From the NCBI RefSeq assembly GCF_009208555.1, contig NZ_WFLI01000001.1, positions 1-64,000 of the forward strand: a stretch of DNA of 64,000 nt. The letters run 5' to 3'. The first letter of the stretch is position 1. Every line of letters begins with the position of its first letter. The DNA is from Janthinobacterium violaceinigrum (GTDB lineage: Bacteria > Pseudomonadota > Gammaproteobacteria > Burkholderiales > Burkholderiaceae_D). Under the pieces are notes generated by a model, which did no database searches, was not told the origin of the DNA, and saw only the letters and a list, made by a program, of their open reading frames with translations. The position numbers and the translations under genes are program-made. Positions 8,164-16,022 of the stretch are shown one piece after another.

Positions 8164-8934
8164 ATGAAAAAAGCCATCATTGTGCAAGAGCAGGGCCAGG
8201 CCATGCTGGCGGACGCCTTGCGCCAGATCAAACAGCCGTCGCGGCGTTTGTTCCTGCAGCGCAGCCTGACCCTGGGCGGCCTGTCCTTGCTGACCGGCTG
8301 CAACGTCAGCGACCCGTCCGGCATCGAGACAGCGCTGACGGCCGTCTCGCGCTTCAACGACAAGGTACAGGGCTGGCTGTTCGACCCGAACAAACTGGCG
8401 CCGACCTACCCGGACTCGATGATCACGCGGCCGTTTCCCTTCAACGCGTATTACGGCGAAGACGAAGTGGAAGAGGTCGATGGCGACGCCTGGCGCCTGG
8501 AATTGAGCGGCTTGATTGCCGACAAAAAGCCGTGGAGTCTGCCGCAGTTGCGCGCCTTGCCGCAGGAAACGCAGGTGACGCGCCACATCTGCGTGGAAGG
8601 CTGGAGCGCCATCGGCAAGTGGGGCGGCGTGCCGTTTTCGCACTTTTTGAAGCGGGTGGGCGCCGACACGACGGCGAAATACATCGGCTTCCAGTGCGCC
8701 GACGATTACTTCACCAGCATCGACATGGCCACGGCCCTGCATCCGCAAACCATCATGGCCCTCACGTACGACGGCCAGCCATTGCCGCCCAAGTACGGCT
8801 ATCCCATGAAACTGCGCATGCCGACCAAGCTGGGCTACAAGAACCCCAAGCACATCCAGGCCATTTTCGTCACGAACACCTACCCGGGAGGGTATTGGGA
8901 GAACCAGGGCTACAACTGGTTCGGCGGTTCCTAG
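8164..8934 (+). CDS. msrP: MsrP/YedY-like molybdopterin oxidoreductase (Tat, lipobox)
   Basis: This 256-residue enzyme is of the sulfite-oxidase fold. A twin-arginine signal SRRLFLQRS (residues 26-34) is followed by LLTGC, so Cys46 may be lipidated. The cofactor cysteine is Cys143 in RHICVEGWSAIGKWGG, the family signature. Homologues reduce methionine sulfoxide in periplasmic proteins with electrons from a heme-b partner, here probably the preceding gene. In Azospira a YedY1 of this kind reduces the oxidised MrpX peptide, and an MrpX-like gene follows here too. Assignment of methionine sulfoxide as substrate is inferred from this context. Confidence 0.82.
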   Translation: MKKAIIVQEQGQAMLADALRQIKQPSRRLFLQRSLTLGGLSLLTGCNVSDPSGIETALTAVSRFNDKVQGWLFDPNKLAPTYPDSMITRPFPFNAYYGEDEVEEVDGDAWRLELSGLIADKKPWSLPQLRALPQETQVTRHICVEGWSAIGKWGGVPFSHFLKRVGADTTAKYIGFQCADDYFTSIDMATALHPQTIMALTYDGQPLPPKYGYPMKLRMPTKLGYKNPKHIQAIFVTNTYPGGYWENQGYNWFGGS

Positions 8935-9101
8935 GACGGCCGGAGAGGCGGCCAGTGCGGTAATCGTACTGCCTGCGGCAATGCGCCTGGCCCTGACCGC
9001 CTCCCGGCTTTCATTATTTAGCAGCAAGCAGCACCCGTAGCACGGCAACAGTTTTACCACCGGGCAATCTCGCCCATCCAACACTGAGACAAGGACATAT
9101 C

Positions 9102-9398
9102 ATGAAAACCACGACCACTACCTTCGCCGCCATCGTCGCTTCCGCCATCCTCCTGTCGGGCGCCGCGTTCGCCCAGGACGCCATGAAGAAAGACCCGATG
9201 GCCAAGGACGCCTCGGCCGATGCCATGCACAAGGACGCCATGCACAAGGATGCGATGGACAAGGATGGCATGCACAAGCCCATGGCCAAGAAGCACATGA
9301 AAAAGGATCACATGGCCAAGGATGGCATGGCGAAAGACGGCATGAAGAAAGATGAAATGAAAAAAGATGAAATGAAGAAAGATGCGATGGCCAAATAA
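9102..9398 (+). CDS. mrpX: Methionine-rich MXKDX-repeat peptide (MrpX-like)
   Basis: This is a 98-residue protein. A signal peptide ends at AFA, followed by about 14 units of a five-residue M-x-K-D-x repeat (for example DAMHKDAMHKDAM and EMKKDEMKKD). The mature part holds 14 methionines in about 75 residues, plus many Lys and Asp and no aromatics. Such peptides serve as sacrificial methionine sinks for hypochlorite, recharged by a YedY/MsrP enzyme, in the SigF/NrsF system. Its position after the MsrP-like gene supports this. It lies 167 bases downstream, so it could have its own promoter, though no second GTAACC motif was found. Confidence 0.85.
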   Translation: MKTTTTTFAAIVASAILLSGAAFAQDAMKKDPMAKDASADAMHKDAMHKDAMDKDGMHKPMAKKHMKKDHMAKDGMAKDGMKKDEMKKDEMKKDAMAK

Positions 9399-9421
9399 GC
9401 GGGCAAGCAAGGTTCTGCATG

Positions 9422-9458
9422 GGCAGGCGCGCCATCGTTGCACGGTGGCGCGCCTGCC
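9422..9458 (+). terminator. Strong hairpin after mrpX
   Basis: A perfect 13-base-pair stem (GGCAGGCGCGCCA / TGGCGCGCCTGCC) with an 11-base loop lies 23 bases after the mrpX stop. It is followed by only a weak T-rich stretch (GTCGTTTAT). It is the likely terminator of the SigF-controlled cluster. Confidence 0.6.
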
Positions 9459-9540
9459 GTCGTTTATCCAGCGGCTTGTTGGTATCCATGGCAATTTGCT
9501 AAAATTGAAAACTTATTTAATAGCAATTGATGGAGTCACG

Positions 9541-10167
9541 ATGCCGATGCATGAAGCAAGCTTCCCATTACGCTGTGTGGCAGCGGCGCTGGCCATCCTG
9601 CCCGGGCTTGGCCAGGCGATGCCGGGCGCGGCCTGTCAGCCCCAGGTGTATCCGCAGGAAGCGCGCCGGTATGAACTCGATGGCAAGACGACCATGCGCT
9701 TTTCCGTAGGGCAGGATGGCAAGGTGGTAACGGCGTCCGTGGCACGCAGTTCAGGGTGGAAAGTGTTGGACGATGCGGCGCTGAGCAATGTGCGCCAGTG
9801 CGTGTTCCCGGCTGATAGGGCGGCCAAGGAAAATTTCAGCGTTCAATATGTATGGGGCCTCGACGACACCGAGCTCTTGCGTCCCTTGCTGGTACCCGGC
9901 AGCTGCCAGCCTTCCCAGCGCATCCAGGGCTATAACAACCTCGACAAGTCGGCCAGCAATGACAGCGGCGTCGTGCTGCGCATGTTTATCGGCAGCGAAG
10001 GAGCTCCTGCACGCATCGTGGCTGAAGCGCCGGGCCTGCCAGCGGAACTGGTCGAGGCGGCGATTACCTATGTGCAGGGTTGCCGGTTTGCTATCGATCC
10101 TGGCGTGGGCGGCACGCGTAGCTGGACCACGTATGGCAAGGTGCTGCTGCACCGCCAGCCCCTGTAG
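9541..10167 (+). CDS. Secreted protein with two TonB-C-like modules
   Basis: This 208-residue protein starts at the ATG following GGAG. A hydrophobic signal (about residues 10-28) precedes two modules of similar pattern. The first is TTMRFSVGQDGKVVTASVARSSG then LDDAALSNVRQCVF. The second is GVVLRMFIGSEGAPARIVAEA then LVEAAITYVQGCRF. Each resembles the energy-transducer TonB C-terminal domain, with a conserved Cys near the end. There is no proline-rich spacer, so it is not a classical TonB. It was probably made by duplication of one module. Its role is unknown; a periplasmic binding role is plausible. Confidence 0.7.
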   Translation: MPMHEASFPLRCVAAALAILPGLGQAMPGAACQPQVYPQEARRYELDGKTTMRFSVGQDGKVVTASVARSSGWKVLDDAALSNVRQCVFPADRAAKENFSVQYVWGLDDTELLRPLLVPGSCQPSQRIQGYNNLDKSASNDSGVVLRMFIGSEGAPARIVAEAPGLPAELVEAAITYVQGCRFAIDPGVGGTRSWTTYGKVLLHRQPL

Positions 10168-10205
10168 TAAGCTTGCACTGTCCACATCGTTTTCCTGCCG
10201 AAGTC

Positions 10206-11426
10206 ATGACCGAACCATCCGCCGCTGCTGCTCCCTCCGTATCGTCTCCTTCCGACAAATCCCTGCGCCGCCGCTCGCTGTTCGCCGCCTGCAGCGCGCA
10301 TGCCGTGCATGACGGCTTGACGGACGTGATCTATGTGCTCCTGCCCATCTGGCAGGCGCAGTTTGCCATCAGCTACGCGATGGTAGGCCTGTTGCGCGGT
10401 TCGTACTCGGGCATGATGGCCGGTTTCCAGCTGCTGGCCAGCCGCCTGGCCAGGCGCTGGGGGCGCGAACGCATGCTGGTGGGCGGCACGGCGCTGGCCG
10501 GCGTTGCATACCTGGTCGCGGGGCAGGCGGGCGGCTTGGGCGTGCTGCTGTTTGCCCTGCTGCTGGGCGGCCTGGGCGCCAGCACGCAGCATCCGCTGGC
10601 CTCGTCCATCGTCACGGACACGCACGAGGCGGGCGGCGGCGTGAAGGAAGCGCTGTCGCACTACAATTTCGCCGGCGATATCGGCAAGACCCTGATTCCC
10701 GCGCTCGTGGGCTTGCTGTTGCTGGTATGCAGCTGGCAAGCGAGCGTTTCCTTGCTGGGACTGCTGGGCCTGGCGGCGGCCGGCTTGCTGTGGTGGCTGC
10801 TGCCGAAACCGGGCGACATCCAGGCCAGCCAGAAGAAAGCGCTCAAGCCCATCGCAGGCAGCGGTTCGGCCGCCAGCTTTCGCGCCTTGCTGGCCACGGG
10901 CACTCTGGACAGCGCCGTGCGCATGGGTTTTCTCACCTTTCTGCCATTTTTATTAAAAAGCAAGGGTGCGGGCACGGCCGGCATCGGCGTGGCGCTGTCC
11001 TTGCTGTTCGTGGGCGGCGCCTTCGGCAAGCTGCTGTGCGGCTACCTGGGCGCGCGCATCGGCATGATGAAAACCGTGTGGCTGACGGAATCGATGACGT
11101 CCTTGCTCATCGTGGCAGCCCTGTGGCTGCCGCTGGCCGGCGTCATGGCCATGCTGTCTTTGCTGGGGCTGGCGCTGAACGGCACTTCGTCCGTGCTGTA
11201 CGGCGTGGTGCCGGAACTGGCTGCCCCCGGCAAGCGCGAGCACGCGTTTGCGCTGTTCTACACGGGCAGCATCGGCGGCGGCGCGCTGTCGCCCGTGCTG
11301 TTCGGCGCGCTGGGCGACCATACGAGCGTGCCCACGGCCCTGCTGGCGCTGGCGGCCGTATTGCTGCTCACTTTACCGTTGGCGTGGAAAGTGCAGCGGG
11401 GCCTGGCGCACGGCGGCGCATCATGA
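10206..11426 (+). CDS. MFS exporter (fosmidomycin-resistance-like)
   Basis: This 406-residue protein has twelve predicted membrane helices. The opening LFAACSAHAVHDGLTDVIYVLLP and the RLARRWGRERMLVGG loop resemble Fsr-type MFS transporters, which export fosmidomycin and similar compounds. The real substrate is unknown. The start at 10206 gives MTEPSAAAAP before the first helix, with only a weak ribosome site. Its stop overlaps the ATG of the next gene by 4 bases. Confidence 0.8.
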   Translation: MTEPSAAAAPSVSSPSDKSLRRRSLFAACSAHAVHDGLTDVIYVLLPIWQAQFAISYAMVGLLRGSYSGMMAGFQLLASRLARRWGRERMLVGGTALAGVAYLVAGQAGGLGVLLFALLLGGLGASTQHPLASSIVTDTHEAGGGVKEALSHYNFAGDIGKTLIPALVGLLLLVCSWQASVSLLGLLGLAAAGLLWWLLPKPGDIQASQKKALKPIAGSGSAASFRALLATGTLDSAVRMGFLTFLPFLLKSKGAGTAGIGVALSLLFVGGAFGKLLCGYLGARIGMMKTVWLTESMTSLLIVAALWLPLAGVMAMLSLLGLALNGTSSVLYGVVPELAAPGKREHAFALFYTGSIGGGALSPVLFGALGDHTSVPTALLALAAVLLLTLPLAWKVQRGLAHGGAS

Positions 11427-11836
11427 CTGGGACGCCGCCCATGCATCTGCCATTGCCGCGCGATAAACACGATACGCAGCATGCGCAAGCCCTGATCGCC
11501 TTGAGCTGGGAGGAAATCCGTCCTGTCATGCCGCAGATCCTGGAATGGGTGCAAGATGCGAACTGGCCCGTGGCCGGCGTGCTGCTGCCGTACCTGGCCG
11601 GCATCGGTGTGCGCCTCGCGCCCTATATAAAAACGGTGCTGGCCGGTAATGACGAACAATGGAAGTACTTTGTGTTGCAGGGCATCGTGCGCCATTCACG
11701 GGAACTGGCATGCGAATTGGACGGGGAATTGCAACGCTTCGCCCATGCCCCGACAATGGGAGAACTGGAAGAAGGCGTGGCCGAGGTGGCCCGGGAAATT
11801 CTGCAATGCCAGATAATAACTGTGGCCGGCCAGTAA
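11423..11836 (+). CDS. DUF5071 domain protein
   Basis: This 137-residue protein has HLPLPRDKHDTQHAQALIAL, ILEWVQDANWPVAGVLLPYL and EQWKYFVLQGI. These are the conserved blocks of DUF5071, a small all-helical (HEAT-like) family of unknown function that is often found near contact-dependent or polymorphic-toxin immunity genes. Here it is coupled by an ATGA overlap to an MFS exporter, and no toxin is visible. It is probably a cytoplasmic protein. Confidence 0.75.
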   Translation: MTGTPPMHLPLPRDKHDTQHAQALIALSWEEIRPVMPQILEWVQDANWPVAGVLLPYLAGIGVRLAPYIKTVLAGNDEQWKYFVLQGIVRHSRELACELDGELQRFAHAPTMGELEEGVAEVAREILQCQIITVAGQ

Positions 11837-11914
11837 TCACGGGCATTACTGTAAGAAATCAGTATCGAGTGTACGTGCGTGTGGCCATTCCTGTAATAGA
11901 TGGGAGACAATCCG

Positions 11915-11950
11915 GGCCGAATATATTTCGGCCTCCGGGTTGTAAAACCC
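11915..11950 (+). terminator. Two adjacent hairpins
   Basis: GGCCGAA-TATAT-TTCGGCC (11915-11933) is followed directly by GGGTT-GTAA-AACCC (11937-11950) and a T-containing stretch. This lies 78 bases after the DUF5071 stop and 27 bases before the next ATG. It could end the first transcript or act as a leader structure for the downstream gene. Confidence 0.45.
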
Positions 11951-11976
11951 TCCCTATCATTTAACAGGAAGATTAC

Positions 11977-12849
11977 ATGGGCAATTTGAGTATCCCGCAA
12001 ACCAATAAAGCACTCGCCGTGTATTTTCATGGCAAGACGGTGCCCATGCTGTTTGCCGTATTTGCGGCGATCCTGGCGGCAGTGGCAGGTTTTGTGTTGT
12101 ACCTGAGCACGACCATGCCTGAGAAAACACTGACTGATACGCAGGCCATGACCTTGCGTAACGGCGCCAAGCTGGGTACGCACAGTAATTTGACTATTTT
12201 GTATGGCACGGCGGCTTTTCTATTGCTGCTCGCCGTGCTGGTGCTGGTCATGCGCGCAGTAATGCTCAAGCGGCGGAAAAGCCGTTTTGAATTGCATGAA
12301 GACGGTGTGGTGCATGAATTGAACGGCATTCGCAGCTACGCCGCCTTTGCCGATATCGAAGACCTGTATCTGTTTGCCGGCGGTTCCACCGCCATGACCG
12401 GCATGATCAATAACCTTGCCTACCGCACGGGCGCCGACCAGCCCTGGATATGGGCTACCGGAGAACTCAAGCGCTTTGACGAGTTCATGGACGAATTTCG
12501 CTCCCGTTACCTGGAATACCGCATGCCCGTCTTGACGCAGAAGCTGGCGGACGGCGAGCGCGTGACTTTCCGCTATATCAGCAGCGGCGACGTGTACAAG
12601 AAGCGCTTGTTCGGTAATTTCCTGAATTTCAAGACACAGGAACTGGCCTTGTCGGCGCAGGGCTTGCATGTGGACGGCGTCACCTGGCCTGGCGCCAGCC
12701 TGAAGTGCATGAATCAGAATGACTGGACCGAGAGATTGACGATCAAGGATGCGGCGGGTACGACAGTATTTTCATGCATCGGCACGGGTATTCTGAGTTT
12801 CGACCTGTTCGCCAATATGATCGATGACGAGATGAATCAGGCCGGGTAA
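11977..12849 (+). CDS. Membrane protein of unknown function
   Basis: This is a 290-residue protein, not recognised. Two membrane helices are visible, at about residues 22-42 (PMLFAVFAAILAAVAGFVLYL) and 70-92 (LYGTAAFLLLLAVLVLVMRAV), followed by a basic KRRKSR stop-transfer. The cytoplasmic remainder (about 195 residues) starts FELHEDGVVHELNGIRSYAAFADIEDLYLF, a pattern seen in PH-like domains of membrane-linked proteins. ACAGGAA precedes the ATG. It appears to be a single-gene unit. Confidence 0.7.
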   Translation: MGNLSIPQTNKALAVYFHGKTVPMLFAVFAAILAAVAGFVLYLSTTMPEKTLTDTQAMTLRNGAKLGTHSNLTILYGTAAFLLLLAVLVLVMRAVMLKRRKSRFELHEDGVVHELNGIRSYAAFADIEDLYLFAGGSTAMTGMINNLAYRTGADQPWIWATGELKRFDEFMDEFRSRYLEYRMPVLTQKLADGERVTFRYISSGDVYKKRLFGNFLNFKTQELALSAQGLHVDGVTWPGASLKCMNQNDWTERLTIKDAAGTTVFSCIGTGILSFDLFANMIDDEMNQAG

Positions 12850-12868
12850 GAAAATCCAGCGAAAATAT

Positions 12869-12888
12869 GCCTCCCGATACGGGGAGGC
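12869..12888 (+). terminator. Short hairpin after the membrane protein gene
   Basis: GCCTCCC and GGGAGGC form a 7-base-pair stem with a 6-base loop, 20 bases after the stop at 12849. No T-run follows, so termination would be weak or Rho-assisted. Confidence 0.4.
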
Positions 12889-13025
12889 TTGCGACCGGTT
12901 ATCCCGGCCGGCGGCCAAATTCAGATAATAAACACATTGACTATGGAATAAGGAATATCAAAAAACATTTCATGCGCGTATGACATGACTTGCCCGCCAG
13001 TCCCCCCATCGTCTACACTCGCCGC

Positions 13026-13667
13026 ATGAAAAATTTTGAAAAGCGGCGCGACCGCTATGACTTGTTCCGGGCATTCGACAATCCCCTCGTCAATATCAAT
13101 TTCCAGCTGGACGTGCCGGATTTCCGGCCGTGGTGCAAGGAACGGAAAATTCCCGTGTTTCACTTTTTCCTGTTTTGCCTGCTCAATACGGTCCGGGACA
13201 TCGATCAGTTCATGTACCGCATCTACCAGGGCGACGTGATCAAGATCGATGATTTTCCCGCTTCCTATACCGTCATCAACGGTGACGACAATCTCAATTA
13301 CACGCGTTTCGCGATGACGGACCAGCTTGATCTCTTCATTGCGCGCAGCCTGGAAGCGAAACGCCTCGCCGAAGCGAGCGCCGCGCTGATCAATACGGGC
13401 GAAGGAGAGACCGAACGCGAGCAGCGCAACAATATCTTCATCACCTGCCTGCCATGGCTGGAACTGGCGGCCATCGAACACCCGATCTGCCGCCACCGCG
13501 ACGCCGATATTCCGACCTTTACCTGGGGCAAATTCGGCCCCGTGCAGCAGGACGGCCGCATGCGCATACCGTTTTCCGCCCAGGCCCACCATGGCTTTGT
13601 CGACGGCTACCATGTACAGAAACTGGCGCAGGCATTGTCGCAGCGCATTGCCGCCATCATTGCCTAG
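13026..13667 (+). CDS. Chloramphenicol O-acetyltransferase family protein
   Basis: This 213-residue protein has the length and layout of the CatA family. It shows RDRYDLFRAFDNPLVNINFQLDV at the start, FHFFLFCLLNTVRDIDQFMYRI in the first half, FTWGKFG, and the catalytic block QAHHGFVDGYHVQKLAQAL near the end. The second His of HHxxxDG is the general base and the Asp is structural. CAT enzymes acetylate chloramphenicol with acetyl-CoA, but chromosomal relatives may have other substrates. Its 3' end overlaps the tail of the convergent AraC gene by 4 bases. Confidence 0.82.
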   Translation: MKNFEKRRDRYDLFRAFDNPLVNINFQLDVPDFRPWCKERKIPVFHFFLFCLLNTVRDIDQFMYRIYQGDVIKIDDFPASYTVINGDDNLNYTRFAMTDQLDLFIARSLEAKRLAEASAALINTGEGETEREQRNNIFITCLPWLELAAIEHPICRHRDADIPTFTWGKFGPVQQDGRMRIPFSAQAHHGFVDGYHVQKLAQALSQRIAAIIA

Positions 13668-14422
13668 CCTAAATAGTCGGAAGGCGCTTGCCCCAGCACG
13701 CGGCGAAACGCGGCCGTGAAGGCGCTGGGGCTGGCATAGCCGAGGTCGAGCGCGATGCGGGTGATAGCTTGTCCGTCGGCCAGCCGCGTGATGGCCGCCA
13801 GCAGACACGCTTGCTGGCGCCATTGGGCAAAGCCCAGTCCCGTCTGGGCGCGGAACTGGCGCGTAAAGGTGCGCCGGCTCATGCCCGCCTGCGCCGCCAT
13901 CGCGTCCAGGTCCGTATCCAGGCTCGGATGCCGCAGCATTTCCATACACAGGCGCGCCAGCCGCGGTTCCTGCGGCAGGGGTGCGCTCAGGGGCAGGGGC
14001 CGGGCAGCGGCAATCTCGTCGAGCAGCAAGGCCATCAATCGACCCGCGCGCGATTGTTCTCCGTACAAGGCATCCACGCTGACGGCTTCGGCCAGCAGTT
14101 GGCGCAGCAGCGGCGCCGCTTCCAGCACCTGGCAAGCGGACGGCAAGGCCTTCCCGGCGATGGCGGCTGGATCGATGAACACATTGTGCATGGTCACGGC
14201 GCCATGCATGCGCATGCCGTGCGCCAGATGGGCCGGTACCCAGCACGCCCGTTGCGGCGGCACCAGCCAGTTGCCTTGTGGCGTGTGCACCGTGATGACG
14301 CCCCGTGCCGCATAGGCGAATTGCCCGCGCGCATGGCTGTGGCTGGGGAATATGTCGCCGGGCGCATAGTCGCGCGCGGTGGCGATCAGGGCGCGCGGCA
14401 CTTCCGTATAAAAATCATCCAT
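13664..14422 (-). CDS. AraC-family transcriptional regulator with cupin domain
   Basis: This 252-residue protein has an N-terminal cupin (FPSHSHARGQFAYAARGVITVHTPQG, about residues 22-60) for ligand sensing. The C-terminal double HTH holds LDAMAAQAGMSRRTFTRQFRAQTGLG and ITRIALDLGYASPSAFTAAFRRVLG. It starts at the ATG of MDDFYTEV and diverges from the hydrolase gene at 14508, with 85 bases between the starts. It probably controls itself and that neighbour. The ligand is unknown. Confidence 0.85.
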   Translation of the reverse strand: MDDFYTEVPRALIATARDYAPGDIFPSHSHARGQFAYAARGVITVHTPQGNWLVPPQRACWVPAHLAHGMRMHGAVTMHNVFIDPAAIAGKALPSACQVLEAAPLLRQLLAEAVSVDALYGEQSRAGRLMALLLDEIAAARPLPLSAPLPQEPRLARLCMEMLRHPSLDTDLDAMAAQAGMSRRTFTRQFRAQTGLGFAQWRQQACLLAAITRLADGQAITRIALDLGYASPSAFTAAFRRVLGQAPSDYLG

Positions 14423-14507
14423 GGCCCATACTCTACAGTATTTGACCTGCTGGCGAAGGCGGGCCGACCGACGAACGCTTACCATCGGCTCTTTGTCGGG
14501 AGCGAGC

Positions 14508-15275
14508 ATGATCAATACCTATCACCGCGTGGGCCATGGTCCCCACGCCGTCATCGTCCTGCACGGCTGGTTTGGCGATGCGCACGCGTTTGCGCCCATG
14601 GAAGCGGCCCTCGATGGTGGCGCTTTCAGCTATGTGTTCATGGATTGCCGCGGCTATGGCGGCATGCGGGGCGCGGTCGGCGATTACTCGCTGGACGAAG
14701 TGGCCCGCGACGCGCTGGCGCTGGCCGATGCGCTGGCCTTTGCCACGTTCAGCGTGGTGGGCCATTCCATGGGCGGCATGGCGCTGGAACGGCTGGCCTT
14801 GCTGGCGCCCTTGCGCTTGCGCAAGCTGGTGGCCGTGGCGCCCGTGCCCAGCTGCGGCGTGGCGCTGGACGGGGCGGCCCGGCAGCTGTTCCTCGATGCC
14901 AGCGGCAGTGTGCAGGCGCGGCGCGCCATCATCGACCGCAGCACGGGCGGACGCTTGCCCGCCGCCTGGCTGGACTGTAAGGCGCAATACTCGTGGGAAA
15001 GTTCGGACCAGGCGGCGTTTGCCGCCTATTTCCTGGCGTGGAGCGGGACGGATTTCAGCGGGGAAGTCATGCGGGCGGCCTGTGCGTTGCCACTGCTGGC
15101 ACTGGTGGGGCAGCACGATCCCCGTTTCGATGCGGACCTGATGCGGCGCACGTATCTGGCGTGGTACCCGCAGGCCAGACTGGAAGTGCTGGCCAATGCG
15201 GGACACTATCCGATGAATGAAACGCCGCTGGCCCTGGCGGCCAGCATCGAGGCGTTCTTGACGGAAAAGGACTAG
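14508..15275 (+). CDS. Alpha/beta hydrolase
   Basis: This 255-residue alpha/beta hydrolase has the oxyanion region VIVLHGWFG (about residues 14-22), nucleophile elbow VVGHSMGG (Ser near residue 88), an acid in VGQHDPRFD, and His in NAGHYPMNE near the C-terminus. The catalytic triad is therefore complete. The start was set at the ATG with GGGAG upstream. It diverges from the AraC gene, and the substrate is not predictable. It is tail-to-tail with the LysE gene with no gap. Confidence 0.82.
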   Translation: MINTYHRVGHGPHAVIVLHGWFGDAHAFAPMEAALDGGAFSYVFMDCRGYGGMRGAVGDYSLDEVARDALALADALAFATFSVVGHSMGGMALERLALLAPLRLRKLVAVAPVPSCGVALDGAARQLFLDASGSVQARRAIIDRSTGGRLPAAWLDCKAQYSWESSDQAAFAAYFLAWSGTDFSGEVMRAACALPLLALVGQHDPRFDADLMRRTYLAWYPQARLEVLANAGHYPMNETPLALAASIEAFLTEKD

Positions 15276-15917
15276 TTACGCCGCCTTGGCGCGCAGACGC
15301 AGCAGGCTCAGGCCCAGCAGCACGAAGGCGCCGCCCGAGATGCGGTTGAACAGCCTGGCCCGGCCCGGCGTGGCCAGCTGGGTTTTCAGCAGGCGCGCCA
15401 GGTTGGCGTAGAACAAGTGGGCCAGCATGGCGCAGGCGACAAACGAGGTCGTCAGCACGGTGAACTGGATGGCCACGGGCTCGCCCGGCGTGATGAATTG
15501 CGGGAACAGGGCCGAGAAGAACAGGATGGCCTTGGGATTCGTCAGCGCCACCGTCAAGCCCTGGCGGAACAGTTTCCAGAACGAATTCGGATTGGCCGTG
15601 CCTGGTACCACGGGCGCATTGGCCACGATGCTGGTCTTGCTGCGCCATTGCTTGATGCCCAGGTAGACCAGATATAGGGCGCCAGCCAGTTTCAGCAGCA
15701 TGAAGGCCGTGGCCGAGGTGGCCAGCACGACGCCCATGCCGGCCATGGCCACGCCGGAAATGATGAACAGGCCAAAACCATTGCCCATGCTGCTGATCAT
15801 GGCGCGGCGGGGGCCGACGGCGATGGCATTCGAGATGGCCAGCAGGACGGCCGGGCCGGGAGAAAACGTGACGAGCAGGGCAACGCTGCAGAAAAGCAGC
15901 CAGTTCGAGAGATGCAT
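15276..15917 (-). CDS. LysE-family translocator
   Basis: This 213-residue membrane protein has the LysE/RhtB signature near the N-terminus, LLVTFSPGPAVLLAISNAIAVGPRRAMISSMGNGFG. About six hydrophobic segments follow, with FWKLFRQGLTVALTNPKAILFF in the middle (conserved NPK). Family members export amino acids such as lysine, threonine or homoserine. It stands alone and ends exactly where the hydrolase gene ends. Confidence 0.85.
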   Translation of the reverse strand: MHLSNWLLFCSVALLVTFSPGPAVLLAISNAIAVGPRRAMISSMGNGFGLFIISGVAMAGMGVVLATSATAFMLLKLAGALYLVYLGIKQWRSKTSIVANAPVVPGTANPNSFWKLFRQGLTVALTNPKAILFFSALFPQFITPGEPVAIQFTVLTTSFVACAMLAHLFYANLARLLKTQLATPGRARLFNRISGGAFVLLGLSLLRLRAKAA

Positions 15918-16022
15918 GGGTGTTCCTGGGTGGGGCCGTGGCCGGATTGAGAGTCAAAACACGCTTATTGTACGAAGTTTTCGGCTCCCGCGTCGGCTCG
16001 CCCGGCCCGAAGCCGGCGAGGC

